64,000 nt of DNA from contig NC_092347.1 in NCBI RefSeq assembly GCF_963676685.1, positions 91,752,466 to 91,816,465 of the forward strand. Direction: 5' to 3'. Positions 12,401 to 24,060 of the stretch are shown piece by piece. The number at the start of each line of letters is the position of its first letter. Position 1 is the first letter of the stretch. A model generated the notes under the pieces. That model worked only from the letters and a program-made list of their open reading frames with translations, did no database searches and was not told the DNA's origin. This stretch comes from Mytilus edulis. Lineage: Eukaryota; Mollusca; Bivalvia; Mytilida; Mytilidae. The position numbers and the translations under genes are program-made.

Positions 12401-13748
12401 GTTGGGATGTACAAGTACTCGGCCACGTCCACTCTGTTTTAGTTAGATGTATTTTGTTTTTTTACCCATCTGATGAGTTAAGTCTTTTTCAACTGATTTT
12501 CATATGTTTGTTCTTATGTTGTACAGTTACACCATTGTCCCAGGTTAGGTGAGGGTTGGGATCCGCTAACATGTTTACCCCGCTACTTTCTGTATGTATG
12601 TGCCTGACACATGTCAGGAGCCTGTAACTTAGTGGTTGTCGTTTGTTGCTGTGTTACATATTTTTTTTTTCGTTCATTGTTTTTGTTCGAATGGTTTTAC
12701 GTTTGTGATTTCGAGGTCTTTTATACCTAACTATTCGGTATTGGATTTGCTCATTGTTGGACATTTTTTAATGTACATGTAATACAATTTTTCACATTTA
12801 ACACTATTTAAGGCCTACTGTGAATCATTTGGTGCTGAGCTTGCAACTATCGAAGACGCACAAGAGCAAGCTTACATAGAACAAATGCTGAATGGCCTTC
12901 CTCGTAAGTCATATCAATAGTTATGTCGTCCAAAAAGGATTAATATGTATATATATAAAAAGAAGATGTGTAATGATTGCCAATGAGACAACTCTTCGCA
13001 AGAAAACAAATGGCATAGAAATTAGCAACTATAGGTCACCGTACGTCCTTCAGGATTTATTTCATTTTACTAAATTTAAATTAATTGGCATCGCAAGATT
13101 TACCATTTCACTTTTCTTTAGAACAATAAGGCTTGTAAATTTGTAGATTAAAGACAAACTACGAAATAGAGAGACAAAATAAGGGATAATTATCATATTC
13201 AGAAGGTCAACGTTATATATATGCGTGTGTAACCTCCACTTTCAACTTTTTTTCTTTTTTTTAAGTTGGAAAAATGGACGTGATAAATCATATTTTAGCA
13301 TTGAAATCGGTCGTAATATCTTATTTGGCTTGTTAACTGATTAAAGGCATAAGAAGAAAAAAATGTTCTTGTCCTCAACTAATCTTATAACCCATACACT
13401 CTCTTTCATTTACGAGTATCTTTAACCAGGTGCAAACAGATTATCAAACACAATTCATTACGTTTATAAGGATTTCTTGTACATTACATATTAACTCATT
13501 TCTTTTAAGATGATAAAAACCAAGCAGCGTTCTGGCTAGGAGGTCATGATATATTAACAGAAGGGGAATGGCAATGGGTTATATCAATGAACAGAATCAT
13601 TTACACCAATTGGGGTGACGGACAGCCGGACAACTCACATACATCCGAACATTGTCTGGAATTGTCCGGACAAAGATCATTCAAGTGGAACGATGATGGC
13701 TGTGAGGATCATCATTACTTCATATGTGAAACTGGGTTAGTATATTAG
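7640..13748 (+). CDS. Secreted C-type lectin, tandem copy 1 (QPD/WND type), 5 exons
   Basis: Predicted secreted carbohydrate-binding protein. Exons: 7640-7670, 9115-9192, 11951-12042, 12813-12903, 13510-13748, all GT-AG (phases 1, 1, 0, 1), giving 176 residues. A short hydrophobic signal-like N-terminus leads to a Thr/Ile-rich spacer and then one long-form CTLD with six cysteines (42, 53, 70, 146, 162, 170). Landmarks are CPRDFLGHSTSCY, TWPEAAAYC and WLGGHD. The Ca2+/sugar site reads QPD (136-138) and WND (157-159); in this family QPD is usually linked to galactose-type binding. Read straight through, the last exon stops after CETGLVY. Alternatively, a GTTAGT donor at 13736 and an acceptor at 14150 would end the protein as CETGP, close to an AATAAA at 14447. 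A decayed LINE occupies intron 2. Confidence 0.85.
8060..8380 (+). repeat. R3-related repeat in lectin 1 intron 1
   Basis: Resembles the 3' half of R3, with GTTGAAGGCC and TTGTCTCGTTGTCAATCATA as diverged landmarks. It has no coding content. Confidence 0.45.
9457..9485. repeat. Poly(A) run of about 29 bases
   Basis: Uninterrupted A tract inside lectin 1 intron 2. It may be the tail of an old retroposed copy or a simple repeat; the sequence before it shows no recognisable retroposon body. Confidence 0.6.
10000..11745 (+). mobile_element. Decayed, 5'-truncated non-LTR retrotransposon (LINE) reverse transcriptase
   Basis: Jockey/CR1-like LINE remnant in the second intron of lectin gene 1, same strand. 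Conserved reverse-transcriptase blocks appear in order: NKASGPD, NYRPISLI (about 10250), FSKAFDKVWH (about 10470), AGVPQGSLLGPLLF (about 10633) and the catalytic FADD (10723-10734). The C-terminal region follows with PIFEYATEVWDN, a basic ERRRRRKL block and a Cys/His-containing tail. The frame is broken at least three times: a TAA at 10421 with a frame change before the AFDKVWH block, a frame change near 10925, and another near 11257. The 5' end (endonuclease) is absent. It is a dead copy. Confidence 0.85.
12330..12790 (+). repeat. R3-family repeat in lectin 1 intron 3
   Basis: Long plus-orientation R3 copy: GATGTACAAGTACTCGGCCA, CCATCTGATGAGTTAAG, GTTACACCATTGTCCCAGG, TGTCAGGAGCCTGTAAC and AGTGGTTGTCGTTTGTTG. 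The minus copy at 14830-15510 matches it in reverse complement. Confidence 0.75.
12955..13065 (-). repeat. R3 3'-end fragment, minus orientation
   Basis: Contains GATTGCCAATGAGACAACTC and ATAGGTCACCGTACGTCCTT, the reverse complement of the R3 tail. It follows directly after exon 4 of lectin gene 1. Confidence 0.75.
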
Positions 13749-14509
13749 TTTTGGACATTGCATAGTCCAGAGGCGAATGTAGGTGGATCATCCCTCCTTT
13801 CCCATTGTTACATATATGGTTAATACATTCACTTTTTACTTTTACAAACCCAGTTCTAACGTTATCAAGCTGGGGATCCCCTATTTCTGATTTTTTTATG
13901 CGCACCTGCCAAAAAATGATTATAATTTTGTTGATCAAATAACAATATAAACATACATAGTTATATTATACACCGGTACCTGTTACTGTAAGTATATGAT
14001 ATAGTTTTAGCAATAATATTGTATAGTGTACTTTTACATGTTTTAGTTAATTTACTTTTGAAATGCATCTTTAATATTTATAGAATATTTTCGTTTAAAT
14101 TGGGAATATATCTTTAAACATAATCATTACATTTCTGCATTATGTTGCAGACCATAATACTTGTATTCATGAAATATAGTAAAAACGCAGACGCTGATGA
14201 AAAAAAAAATAATAGTAGACTTTTCACGTGATGAAAAATTCGGATTGAGGGGAACCTCCTCTGACTTTACCAAAGAAACTTTTACAATTGATTTAGTTCG
14301 TATTGAAATCCTGTTTTGTTTTGTTGTTTCAGAATCATTAAAAACGGTGGTAGTATACTTGGAAAGAAATGAAGATACATGGATTACACATTTGTTATTA
14401 TTGTTTATATGAAAAGTATATTGGGATGATGAACATGTTAAAACCCAATAAATAGCGTCCACATACTCTAGGTCCACACAATTTAACTAGATAAAATGCC
14501 GGTTCCAAG

Positions 14510-14640
14510 TCAGAAATATGACAGTTGTTATCCATTCGTTTGATGTGTTTTGGCTTTTGATTTTGCCATTTGATTACGGACTTCCTTTTTGAATTTTCCT
14601 CGGAGTTCAGTATTTTTGTGATATTACTTTTTGGATACTA
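14510..14640 (-). repeat. R1-family fragment, minus orientation
   Basis: Contains GACAGTTGTTATCCATTCGT and CCTCGGAGTTCAGTATTTTT, the reverse complement of the R1 head. Confidence 0.75.
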
Positions 14641-14829
14641 ATTCAATTATTAAGACTCTTCAATAGACTTAACACATTAAACAGGTCGGTTAGCATACAC
14701 GGCAGCGTCATAACTGTCACGACGTTAAAGAATACTGTCAGCACAAACTTTCTGGCAGGAAAATAATAATATAAGATTCAGTGATTTCGTAGCTGTTCAT
14801 CAGACCGAATAGCCATTAATGTTATACAT

Positions 14830-15510
14830 AAATTCAACAGTAGTTTAACGGTGTTCAAAGGTCTTAAATCGACTGAGAGAAAACTAATCCGGGTTACAAA
14901 CTAAAACCGTGGGAACCACTTCAACTATAAGAGGGAAAAAATGGAAATAGGAACACTGAAGTGCAACAAAATAAAAACTGAAAACATATATATAAACGAT
15001 CTATTTTATAACAACTGCCATATTCCTGTTAAAAGACACAGTTCCTATCAATGTATGTGCTCATTACATATAACAATGGAAATGATTATGTTACTTGCTC
15101 TCGGGTGGAGTCAGCTATAAAAGGCCCCGAAATGACGAATTTAAAACAATTCAAACGAAAAAACTAGCGGCCTAGTTTATGTACACAAAATAAAGAACAA
15201 CACATCAACAAACGACAACCGCTGAATTAGTCTCCTGATTTGACAACCACATACATACAGAATGAAGTGGGCTTAAACATGTAAGCGGGATCCAAACCCT
15301 ATCCCTAACCTGAGACAGTGGTGTAACAGTACAACATAATAAAGAACTGTAAAAATCAGTTGAAAAAAGCTTAACTCATCAGATGGATAAAAATAGACAT
15401 ACATCTAACAAAAACACGGAGTGGCCATGGCCGGGTATTTGTATATACATGTACCAACAACAAATAATAAGTACTGATCTGAGAGTACTCGCAGTTACTG
15501 ACAGATGGTT
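14830..15510 (-). repeat. R3-family repeat, minus orientation, nearly complete
   Basis: Contains CGACTGAGAGAAAACTAATC, AACGACAACCGCTGAATTAG, TCAGATGGATAAAAATAGAC and GAGTACTCGCAGTTACTGAC. It fills most of the space between the two lectin genes together with the 16.2-kb RT remnant. Confidence 0.7.
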
Positions 15511-16189
15511 CAAAGCCAATAAATAACAATTAATATAAAAATCATGCATCTAATACTAAATTATCAATCAGTACACATCCAACATCAAAAGGATTTAGTG
15601 AAAAGACGTCATAAAATGTCAGAGAAAAACATGACCTATCTTTTTTTAATCTGTAAAGGCCAAATATAAGATCATATGTCGGAAATAATTCTAGTTTACT
15701 ATATATGATTCACCATATCATATTTCGATATTTGTACTTGGTTAATCTCCAAATACAAACATTCAACCATACACAACAATTTTAAAAGTATAAGTAAGTA
15801 AACCGAAAATGTGTGTTCCAATGTCTAAACAAACATGTTGTAGAAGGTAAAGAGCTTCTTATCCTTGCTTGGTAGTAGTTTCGTAACTCATGGCACAGTA
15901 AAAAAAATCCAGACAAACATCTATAAAGAGAAAAGGGTGGACGATCTTTATAATGGCATAACTGCATGCGGAAGCTTTGACACAAATTAAAGGTTTAACA
16001 TACTGGGTTCATGCATATTGTTAATAAAGCCATTCCGTTTGTTTTAAAGTAAACATGATATGATTTCTGTGCAACAACACTATGATTCTTGTATTATGGT
16101 TTTACTTTAATTTCCCGGTTTCAACTTGATAATTATATAAATAAAAAAGAACGTAATTTGGATCCATCAAAAAGCTTGTAAGCAATTGC

Positions 16190-16560
16190 CAAACTAGACG
16201 ATTTTTATTTTAAAATTATCAATTTCCCCTCCTAAGTAGCAATATACAAACTTCACCTGCATATGGGATATACATTTCCCAACTTATTCGATATTCAAGA
16301 GCTTGCAGCAATTACTCAGACTTTGTAAAACGTCATCAGTGTCTGAACAGAAAGTTGATGAACAAGGGGAATGTCAAAGAACGTCTCGTCCTTTTTTCTA
16401 AAAGAAAGTTCATCGGAAAGCATCTCAATTATTCTGTATCAACTTCACAAATTATACGCGATAGTCTTGAAGTATATATTCTGGGTACTGACGGTTGTTT
16501 TTCATCTTAATAGCGTGTTATAGTGTTCTTTTATCTGTCATTATTAATAATACTTTTACT
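16190..16560 (+). mobile_element. Remnant of a YLDD-type (Penelope-like?) reverse transcriptase, C-terminal part
   Basis: Plus-strand frame reads DDFYFKIINFPLL and SPAYGIYISQLIRYSRAC, followed by a KLMNKG block. This is clearly homologous to the 55.1-55.8 kb fragment ([34 protein letters not shown]). Only the region after the catalytic box is present and no intact ORF remains. The non-coding sequence up to about 16650 may be its 3' tail. Confidence 0.65.
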
Positions 16561-17163
16561 GTTTAGTATGTTTTTGGTGGTATCTATTTTACGTGGCTCT
16601 GTTCTATTTATACCGTTACATATATTATTTCCAATCTCTTTCAAGTAAATGCTTAAAATACATTGTTGAAACTTGACTATTACAAATGCTTCACTCATTT
16701 AAAATGTTACCTCCCTGAACCAAGGTCTACCCCTTTATACCTTCGTGAACCTACTTTTTTTTATTGTATGTGTCCATTCAAAGCCAGGATCATGTAATTC
16801 AGTTGCTTTCGTTGGTTGGTGTCTGCCATATTTGGTGTTGTTTATTGTTTATAGAAATATTCATGCCGTTTGGTTTCTGATTTGAGTGTCATCATATGTG
16901 TTATGCCTTGGCTTTTATAGCTTTCTATACGATAGGAGTCTTGCTCAATACATTGTTTCTATAGATTATTTATTGTTGTGCAGCTTTGATTTTCCTATAC
17001 AATAAATCTTGTATAACAAATATCCGATGCAAATAATGACCTTGTGGCTTTTTGCTTTTATTCATGAAGGTCAAATAACTGTATATCGGTTAAGGTTTCA
17101 GAACATAAACACATCCCTTATCGTTACAATAATTTAACCTACTTTGATAGTTCATACACAATT

Positions 17164-20100
17164 ATGGTTAACAGCATGATGGCTTTCTTTTATTTCTTCT
17201 TACATATTGGTAAGAATTTATTTAATTTTTGGGTTATTTCTTTTTAAATTCAGTGATAAACACGATAAAAAAGGATTGAATTTTTGTGAGAATATATTGA
17301 TTTATATATTGTTGGGTACCAGTTTTATTATAAATAATTTTGTGTTGAAAAATTGGTATATAATATCGTATAAAATAAGTCGAACAGAAATAGTTAAAGT
17401 TATCGTGTAAGATACATTGAATTTCAATAATAGCGCTATTAATTAGCGCTGAGAGAAAACAAAAAGATAAAACAAAAAGCAGAAAACAAATTTTTTTTTT
17501 TTTCAAATCCATCAAGATAATGCGTTCGACTTGTAGCATTACGGTATTGTGTTTACGACCGGTTTTGTTAGATTTTTATTACGATATAGTTGATACCTTG
17601 TTCATTTAACTCTATACAGATGTATAAAAAGTAAAATCACAAAAATACTGAACTCCGAGGAAATTCGAAACGGAAAGTCTCTAATCTAATGGCAAAATCA
17701 AAAGCTAAAACACATCAAACGAATGGGAAACAACTGTCATTTTCCTGACTTGGTACAGGCATTTTGTTATGTAGAATATGGTGGAGTCAACCTGGTTTTA
17801 TAGCTAGCTTAACCTCTCTTGTATGGCAGTCGCATCAAACTCCATTATATTGACAACGATACGTATAAAAAAACAAACAGACATAATAGGTAAATATGTC
17901 AACTATACAGCAGTCAACATTGTGTTATATGAAACATTGTGTTATAATCGTAATCACTAAAAAAACAAACAAAACGATATGTAACAAAGAAGCATAAAAT
18001 GGCATATAGACTAAGCATATCACCAAAAATTAAAGACAAGAATACACACATTTGTCATCGCATATATGATTTCTGGCAACTGTACCAGGGGATGTCTTGC
18101 ATTAGCATTGAGTTATGAGCTATTCCTCCATGTTGAAGGCTATGTGGTTGTAACCTTGTGAGATAAGTAATTGCAAAGTTCTGTTTCTTTGCTTTCTATT
18201 TTGTCATGTGGTTTTATAGGATATTTTGTCCGAGCATGATATGTGAGTAAATTACGTCATTACGTTTACTGTCAAGGATGCATTTATTAATTTGAGAATA
18301 TCAGTTATTGTTAATGAAAAATATGGCATCATTACTAAAAATATCAGTTACATTAGGCAATGCACCAAATCAATTACAAAATGACAACAAATCATATCTA
18401 TATTCCAGGGAATATCATGGTGGTCATATCAAGATGTAAGTGTCAATATATAAATACTGGTATTATTTACTAGGACTACAAAATGGGTGTTTTATCATAA
18501 AATGAAACATTTTATTCTTTGAAACTGCAATAGTGCAACTATATTTTTTTCTGAATAAAATGTAGTAGATTATCTAAATCTATATATATTATAATCTGTT
18601 TGCATATAAATTAATTAAAGAAAGATAAATAAAATGTAAAGAAAATAAAAAAGTGTGAGGGTATCCAGATATTTTCAGATTGCATTAATTGATAAAAAAA
18701 AATCGTGTGTAAACTAGGATTTTTCGCAATTGTTTTTTTTTTAACGCCGTTTATATCACTAAAATTTAGAATTTTAGAAATACTAAGGCTTCTCTACCTC
18801 AGGAATAGATTACCTGAGCTGTATTTGGCAAAGCTTTTAGGAATTCTGGTCCTCAATGCTCTTCAACTTCGTACTTTATTTGGCCTTTTAAACATTTTTT
18901 GATTCGAGCGTCCCTGATGAGTCTTTTGTAGACGAAAAGCGCGTTGGTGTAAATTTAAATGTTTAATCCTGGTATCTATGATGAGTTTATTCACACCCAT
19001 AATAAGTTTGCGGATGACGGTCAAATTGAAAAAAGTAAACAGAGAGAATTAGAAATGTTTGAAGGCAACATTTTCTAATCTTGCATGGAACAATCTCGCA
19101 TGTTTCTCGATAATCAACAATCGCCCTGATAAATGCATGCAGTAATATTTGAATGTTCTCTATAGAAGCAGTATTACTAACTTTACTTGTTGTTTATTTT
19201 AGCGACTTTGCCAAACATTGAAACGCCTATCCCACCAAGTACAAGTCAGACATTGCCTAACATGGAGACACCATTTCCGCCTAGTACGGTACAATATTTA
19301 CCAAACAAAGAAACGCCGTTTCCACCATCAACAGTTCAGCCACTGGGAGTCGTGACCAATGCCACTGATTCACCTACAACTACATGTAATAATAGTTGCT
19401 TTATTTATTAATGTTTTATTAACAGTATTTGATAATAACATGTAATTTTGTAAATTACATATTTCGTTGTGTAGTCATTTGAATTTTTCAAACATTCTTC
19501 AATAAAATTCATTTATTATTGGCCAATACCGTGCCAAGTCAAACAAAATTCTAGATTACATCTATTGTTTTTACACTTTTTGTCAATTAAATCCCTTCTG
19601 TGTAATGATCATTTTGGTGTTCCTTGCCTCGCAGTGTGCATGGTAGATTTTCCAAAAGAGATTTGTAGAATTACCTATGATACAGCTACGACAAATCGAA
19701 CATCCGTGGTCATTTGGGACACTTATTCTTGAGACAAAAAGACTATGAACAAAAAATTTAAAAAAAATGCGCATTTTCAAAACTTACAGTCATTTTTTAA
19801 ATAAATTTTGAAAATCTATGCACAATAGCTTCATAATATGAAGCAATGTCTGAACGTTGATTGTAATATACTAAAATGACTATAAATACCTTTGAATTAT
19901 GGATAAAAGTATAACGCACTATATCTTCTACATTATCTTAACACGAAATTAAGATTGTGACGATTAATCTCAAAGTAGAGATTTTACAAAACCCAAGCGT
20001 CCACGTCATCATGAACTGTAGTAGCAAACATTACAGAAATTAAATAAACATTCTGCGATACAGTGCATTAGATGATCATATATAACAAGCTGATGTTCAC

Positions 20101-21313
20101 ATGACCCATTTTATTTTAAGATTTAATTATAAATATTAAAGTTGCATGTCCGAATTCTATTTTAATGTACTAATTAGCTTATACAAATGATACATTTTAT
20201 GATGTTTCATCATTAGATGTTCCTCCGCCATGTCCAAAGGATTTCCTTGGCCATAGTAACTCGTGCTATCATGCTGCACGTGTCAAAGCAACATGGCCAG
20301 AATCAGCGGTAAGATTATAAACTTGCCATGTATCTGGCAATGAAAACTAATTTAATATGTGCTGATGCTATAGACATTAAATGCTGAAAAAATGAAAACA
20401 ACACGTGAAATAATTTCATACGTTCAAAGCAATGTTCTGGATTTCCCTTTATCAGTAACACTCAAATATATGAAAACCAAGTTAACATGCAGGTACTAAT
20501 ATACATGAAAACAGAATACACATTTTAAATATTACAATTTCAGGTAGAGAGAAAAACTAAAGGCTGAAACGATCTGAAACAGTAGGAATCGATTAAGATT
20601 TAGAACGTATTATTACCATGAACGTCCACATGTAGTGAGCGTTCCTGATATGCCGGCATCGCCCGGAATATATTTCCAATAGATAACATTAAAATAAACA
20701 TATACAGTATAATATATTTTCTTTATGCACTTTTATTGTAGGCATATTGTGATTCTTTTGGTGCAACTCTGGCAGTGATTGAAGATATACAAGAACAGTT
20801 ATATTTAGCACAAATGCTGAAGACTTTACCAAGTAAGAGAGATTTTTTAAGCAATAAGTGTATATGTATACATATTGTATCCACGCAATGTTGACGGAAA
20901 ACATAAAGAGTTCTATGTAAAATCCTTTCGTGTCCAATTATTACAAAAAGTAACATGGGGGCACACGAACTTTTTTTACACAGCTTGAACAACTTTAAAA
21001 TATCCAATTGAATTACCGACAAACTTTCTCTTAACACTTTTATACACTTGATGTTCTAGTTAACTCAAAAAATTACATTTCTGATAATGCCGGAAATAAT
21101 GCATTTTGGTTGGGTGGACATGATATACTGGTGGAGGGAGAATGGCAATGGGCGATAACTCTTGAAAAAGTACAGTACATGAACTGGGATTCCGGTCAAC
21201 CTAATAACAATGACAATAATGAACATTGCATGGCAATGACTGGCAGCCGAGGATATAAATGGGAGGACAAAAAATGTGAGGATCACAATTACTTCATATG
21301 TGAAACAGAGTAA
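17164..21313 (+). CDS. Secreted C-type lectin, tandem copy 2, with proline-rich stalk (QPN/WED), 6 exons
   Basis: Paralogue of the upstream lectin. Exons: 17164-17209, 18409-18435, 19203-19385, 20217-20308, 20742-20832, 21060-21313, 230 residues. Exon 1 encodes a hydrophobic signal peptide (MVNSMMAFFYFFLHI). The 27-base exon 2 is the least certain; skipping it keeps the frame. Exon 3 encodes a Pro/Thr-rich stalk of three 15-residue units (LPNxETPxPPST core), absent from copy 1. The CTLD exons have the same lengths and phases as copy 1 (92 and 91 bases) and conserve six cysteines (91, 102, 119, 203, 219, 227). The binding motifs differ: QPN (193-195) and WED (214-216). The stop TAA overlaps a perfect GTAAGT donor at 21310, and a strong acceptor at 22898 would give the C-terminus CETDHKTTMNTNIIFGRK instead of CETE. 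Confidence 0.8.
17630..18060 (+). repeat. R1-family repeat, long plus copy in lectin 2 intron 1
   Basis: The fullest R1 copy in the window. It has AAAATACTGAACTCCGAGGA, TGGCAAAATCAAAAGC, AACTGTCATTTTCCTGACTT, TGGTTTTATAGCTAGCTTAA, ACAGACATAATAGGTAAATA, then GTAACAAAGAAGCATAAAAT and AAGACAAGAATACACAC. Confidence 0.8.
18770..18990 (+). repeat. R2-family repeat in lectin 2 intron 2
   Basis: Contains GGTCCTCAATGCTCTTCAAC, TGATGAGTCTTTTGTAGACG, AAAAGCGCGT and TAATCCTGGTATCTATGATG. Homologous to the copies at 6936-7240 and 35215-35370. Confidence 0.8.
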
Positions 21314-21362
21314 GTATGTTCATAAAGTACAATTAAAAACCAATTCTTCAGAGAACAATTGA

Positions 21363-22549
21363 AGGTCTTTCCACCTCGATAATAAGAATGAGATTTAGAA
21401 AACGATGTTAGAAAATGTCACTCCTTGTTGATGTAATTTGGTTCTTCAAAGTGATATAAAAACATAAAATTAATAGGTATATGCAGAAGACTTAAATGTT
21501 TTATTATGAACAATAATTTTTAGCAAAGGTCAAAATCTGGAATGTCAAATTGACCTTTGAACTTGATCTAAATTTCAAGGTCATAGCTCAGTTATCTCAA
21601 ATTAAAAGACCCCAGGTCAATCATTTGTATGGTTGTGGAGAAATACTGATTTCAAATACATAAGGGGAGAAAACTCCTATAAGGGTTAATCAAAGTACTT
21701 CGACTGAAATAGGTTGAAGTTGCACCTTTTTGTAAACAGTAATTTGGCAAACAAATCATATCAGTAACTGTAACAGTTTCTTTTGAATAACGATAACAAG
21801 CAAAATTCAAAATTTATAACATAACCTTGACCTTCGACCTTGATCTCAATTTCAAGGTCACAGGTCAGTGAACTCAAAACGGAAGACCGGAGGTCAATCA
21901 CTTGTATGGTTGTGGAGAAATACTGATTTGAAATACATAAGGGTTGAAAACTCATATAAGAGTTAACCAAAACACTTTGACTGAAATAGGTTGAAGTTGC
22001 GCCTTATTGTAAACAGTTATTTGGCAAACACATCATATCATTTACTGTCACAGTTTCTGTGGAATAACGATAACAAGCAAAATTCAAAATTTAGAACATA
22101 ACCTTGACCTCAATTTCCTTCAAATGGACCAAGGACTTCATATGAAAAGACTGTAGGCCTCTACGACTTATAACGTATGAATTTATCCAACAAATCGCCT
22201 ATCTTAAATTTTCAAAGGGAAATAATTGCCATAAGATGTCTTCCGATCACTCAAGTCAAAATAAGCCAAATCATTCTCAAGAATAGACGAACAATTTGGT
22301 GAAAACAGTTTTCTAAAATCTTTAACGATAACCAGAAAAAGGGACGCAGGGAGAGACTCCTATAAGATTAAGTGTTCGGTCACACAGGGTGAGTTTTGAA
22401 ACCCCCATTACTGTACAACATCATTGGCCAAAAAATCCATTCGATATGTTGTAAGACAAAAAAGAATCTCAGACGGCAGAAGAAAAAAAAAAGAAAAAAA
22501 ATAATCAGAAGAAAAACAAAAGGTCTTTCCACGAAAAGTGGAAAGACCT
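21363..22549. mobile_element. TIR-bounded element with ~290-bp tandem units and a terminal hairpin
   Basis: AGGTCTTTCCAC at 21363-21374 is matched by GTGGAAAGACCT at 22538-22549, giving 12-bp terminal inverted repeats about 1.19 kb apart. A second inner AGGTCTTTCCAC at 22521-22532 makes a perfect 12-bp-stem hairpin with a GAAAA loop at the 3' end. The interior holds about 2.3 imperfect tandem units of roughly 290 bp (landmarks AATAGGTTGAAGTTGC, ATTTGGCAAACA and ATAACGATAACAAGCAAAAT). No ORF. It begins 50 bases after the lectin 2 stop codon and lies before the possible alternative last exon. Confidence 0.55.
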
Positions 22550-22898
22550 AATTAGTATTCCATAGTTGCCTACAAAACATGATTTAGAAACAAACGAACA
22601 GATAATAATTTTAGACATATATATGTTTGTACAAGAATCAAAGTTCCAATTGTAACTTCCAGAATTAACACTAGATATATAAAAAAGTGCAAATTCAATG
22701 GTTTAAATTCATACCATACTCAAAACTCCCTACTTATCACAAAAAAACATTTTTAGAGCGGAAATAACTGTTTCAAAACAGTATTCAAATTAAAAACATT
22801 TTTAGCTAGTTATAGTTACAGAATCTTTACAAATGATCACACTTTTATGAAGAGATTTCAAATTATTACTTTTATACGTTTTCTCCATTTTTTTTCAG

Positions 22899-22944
22899 CC
22901 ACAAAACCACTATGAATACAAACATAATATTTGGGAGGAAATAA
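22899..22944 (+). other. Possible alternative terminal exon of lectin 2
   Basis: Strong polypyrimidine tract and CAG at 22896-22898. Joined in phase 2 to the GTAAGT donor at 21310 it adds 15 codons ending in TAA at 22942-22944. Support is splice-signal quality only. Confidence 0.35.
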
Positions 22945-23814
22945 TTGGACGGTTCAATCACCCAGTTATCAATCCTTGTATTAAAACTGATGATTAATAA
23001 CTATAGTTTATTAATTAGCAATGAGCTTTCATGCAATGAAGCTTTAACTATACAGAAAGTGCACTTCGAATTAATGTCTTTGACATGTACATGTAGTACT
23101 GCAACAAGAGTTAATTTCTTAAAAACTTTTCAGAGAGAACCCACATCTAATTGCACATCGTTTTGTTTGTTTGTCTTTTTTTTTGTGATCTCTGTGTTTC
23201 TTGTCTGTCTTCGTTTATGATTTCTGATTGCCCGCTCAGAATTTTGCGTTTTCATTTTGATACATTCGCTGATCAAGAAAAAACATATACGTGCATCACA
23301 TACATGTATTCAATTCTTGTCCTACATGTTCTAAGTGGATGTTGTGGTTTTGCTAATTGTTTTTCTATCTGTGGTTTTGTTGACAATGTCACTGACTGAC
23401 CGACATTGTTGAAGAATATTGGCGCACACGTCCCTATACTTTATTTTGTCTCTACTTTCTAGTATCTTTCGCCTCCTATGCGTTCTTCCCTTTGTTAAAA
23501 CGTGTACAGGTTCAACTCGGAGGGTTCACCTAATTTATTCTATATATATTAAATATATTACTTTTATAAAATTAAGATCGTTATCTCTGTGGGAACTTCC
23601 TGCTTGACCGCGTAATTTATTATATAATATAATGTATCATTACATAACCTATATCATTAGGCTACTCTTTTTAAGATATCACTGATTAAATATCTGTAAT
23701 TTATTTCCATTAAATGCATGGTGTGTTTATATACATATGGTCGTATGATTAATCGTTAACTATTGTCTAGACGTGACCTATATATCGAATTGCATGTTAT
23801 AGATCAATGAACAA
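22945..23814. other. No gene or repeat recognised
   Basis: AT-rich sequence with short ORFs that have neither splice context nor recognisable motifs. Confidence 0.4.
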
Positions 23815-24060
23815 CACGACGGTGCCAAATGTGGAGCATGATCTGCTTACACATCCAGAGCACTGGAAATTACCCAACACTTGAAATTATCCAAGTTTAA
23901 AGTGAGGTTCGTGTTGCTCAATCTTTAGTTTGCTTTGTTATGTTTTAAGATTCATTTTAGCAATGGTGTTGTCGGTTTATTTCGACTTATGAGTTTGCAT
24001 GTCCGTTTTGGTATCTGCTGCCTCTCTTTTATTCTTGCCAATCTAATGTATCGTTCCCTC
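23815..24060 (+). repeat. R6-family repeat
   Basis: Landmarks GAGCATGATCTGCTTACACA, GGTTCGTGTTGCTCAATCTT, AATGGTGTTGTCGGTTTATT and GGTATCTGCTGCCTCTC. A second, shorter copy lies at 28795-28980. Confidence 0.65.
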
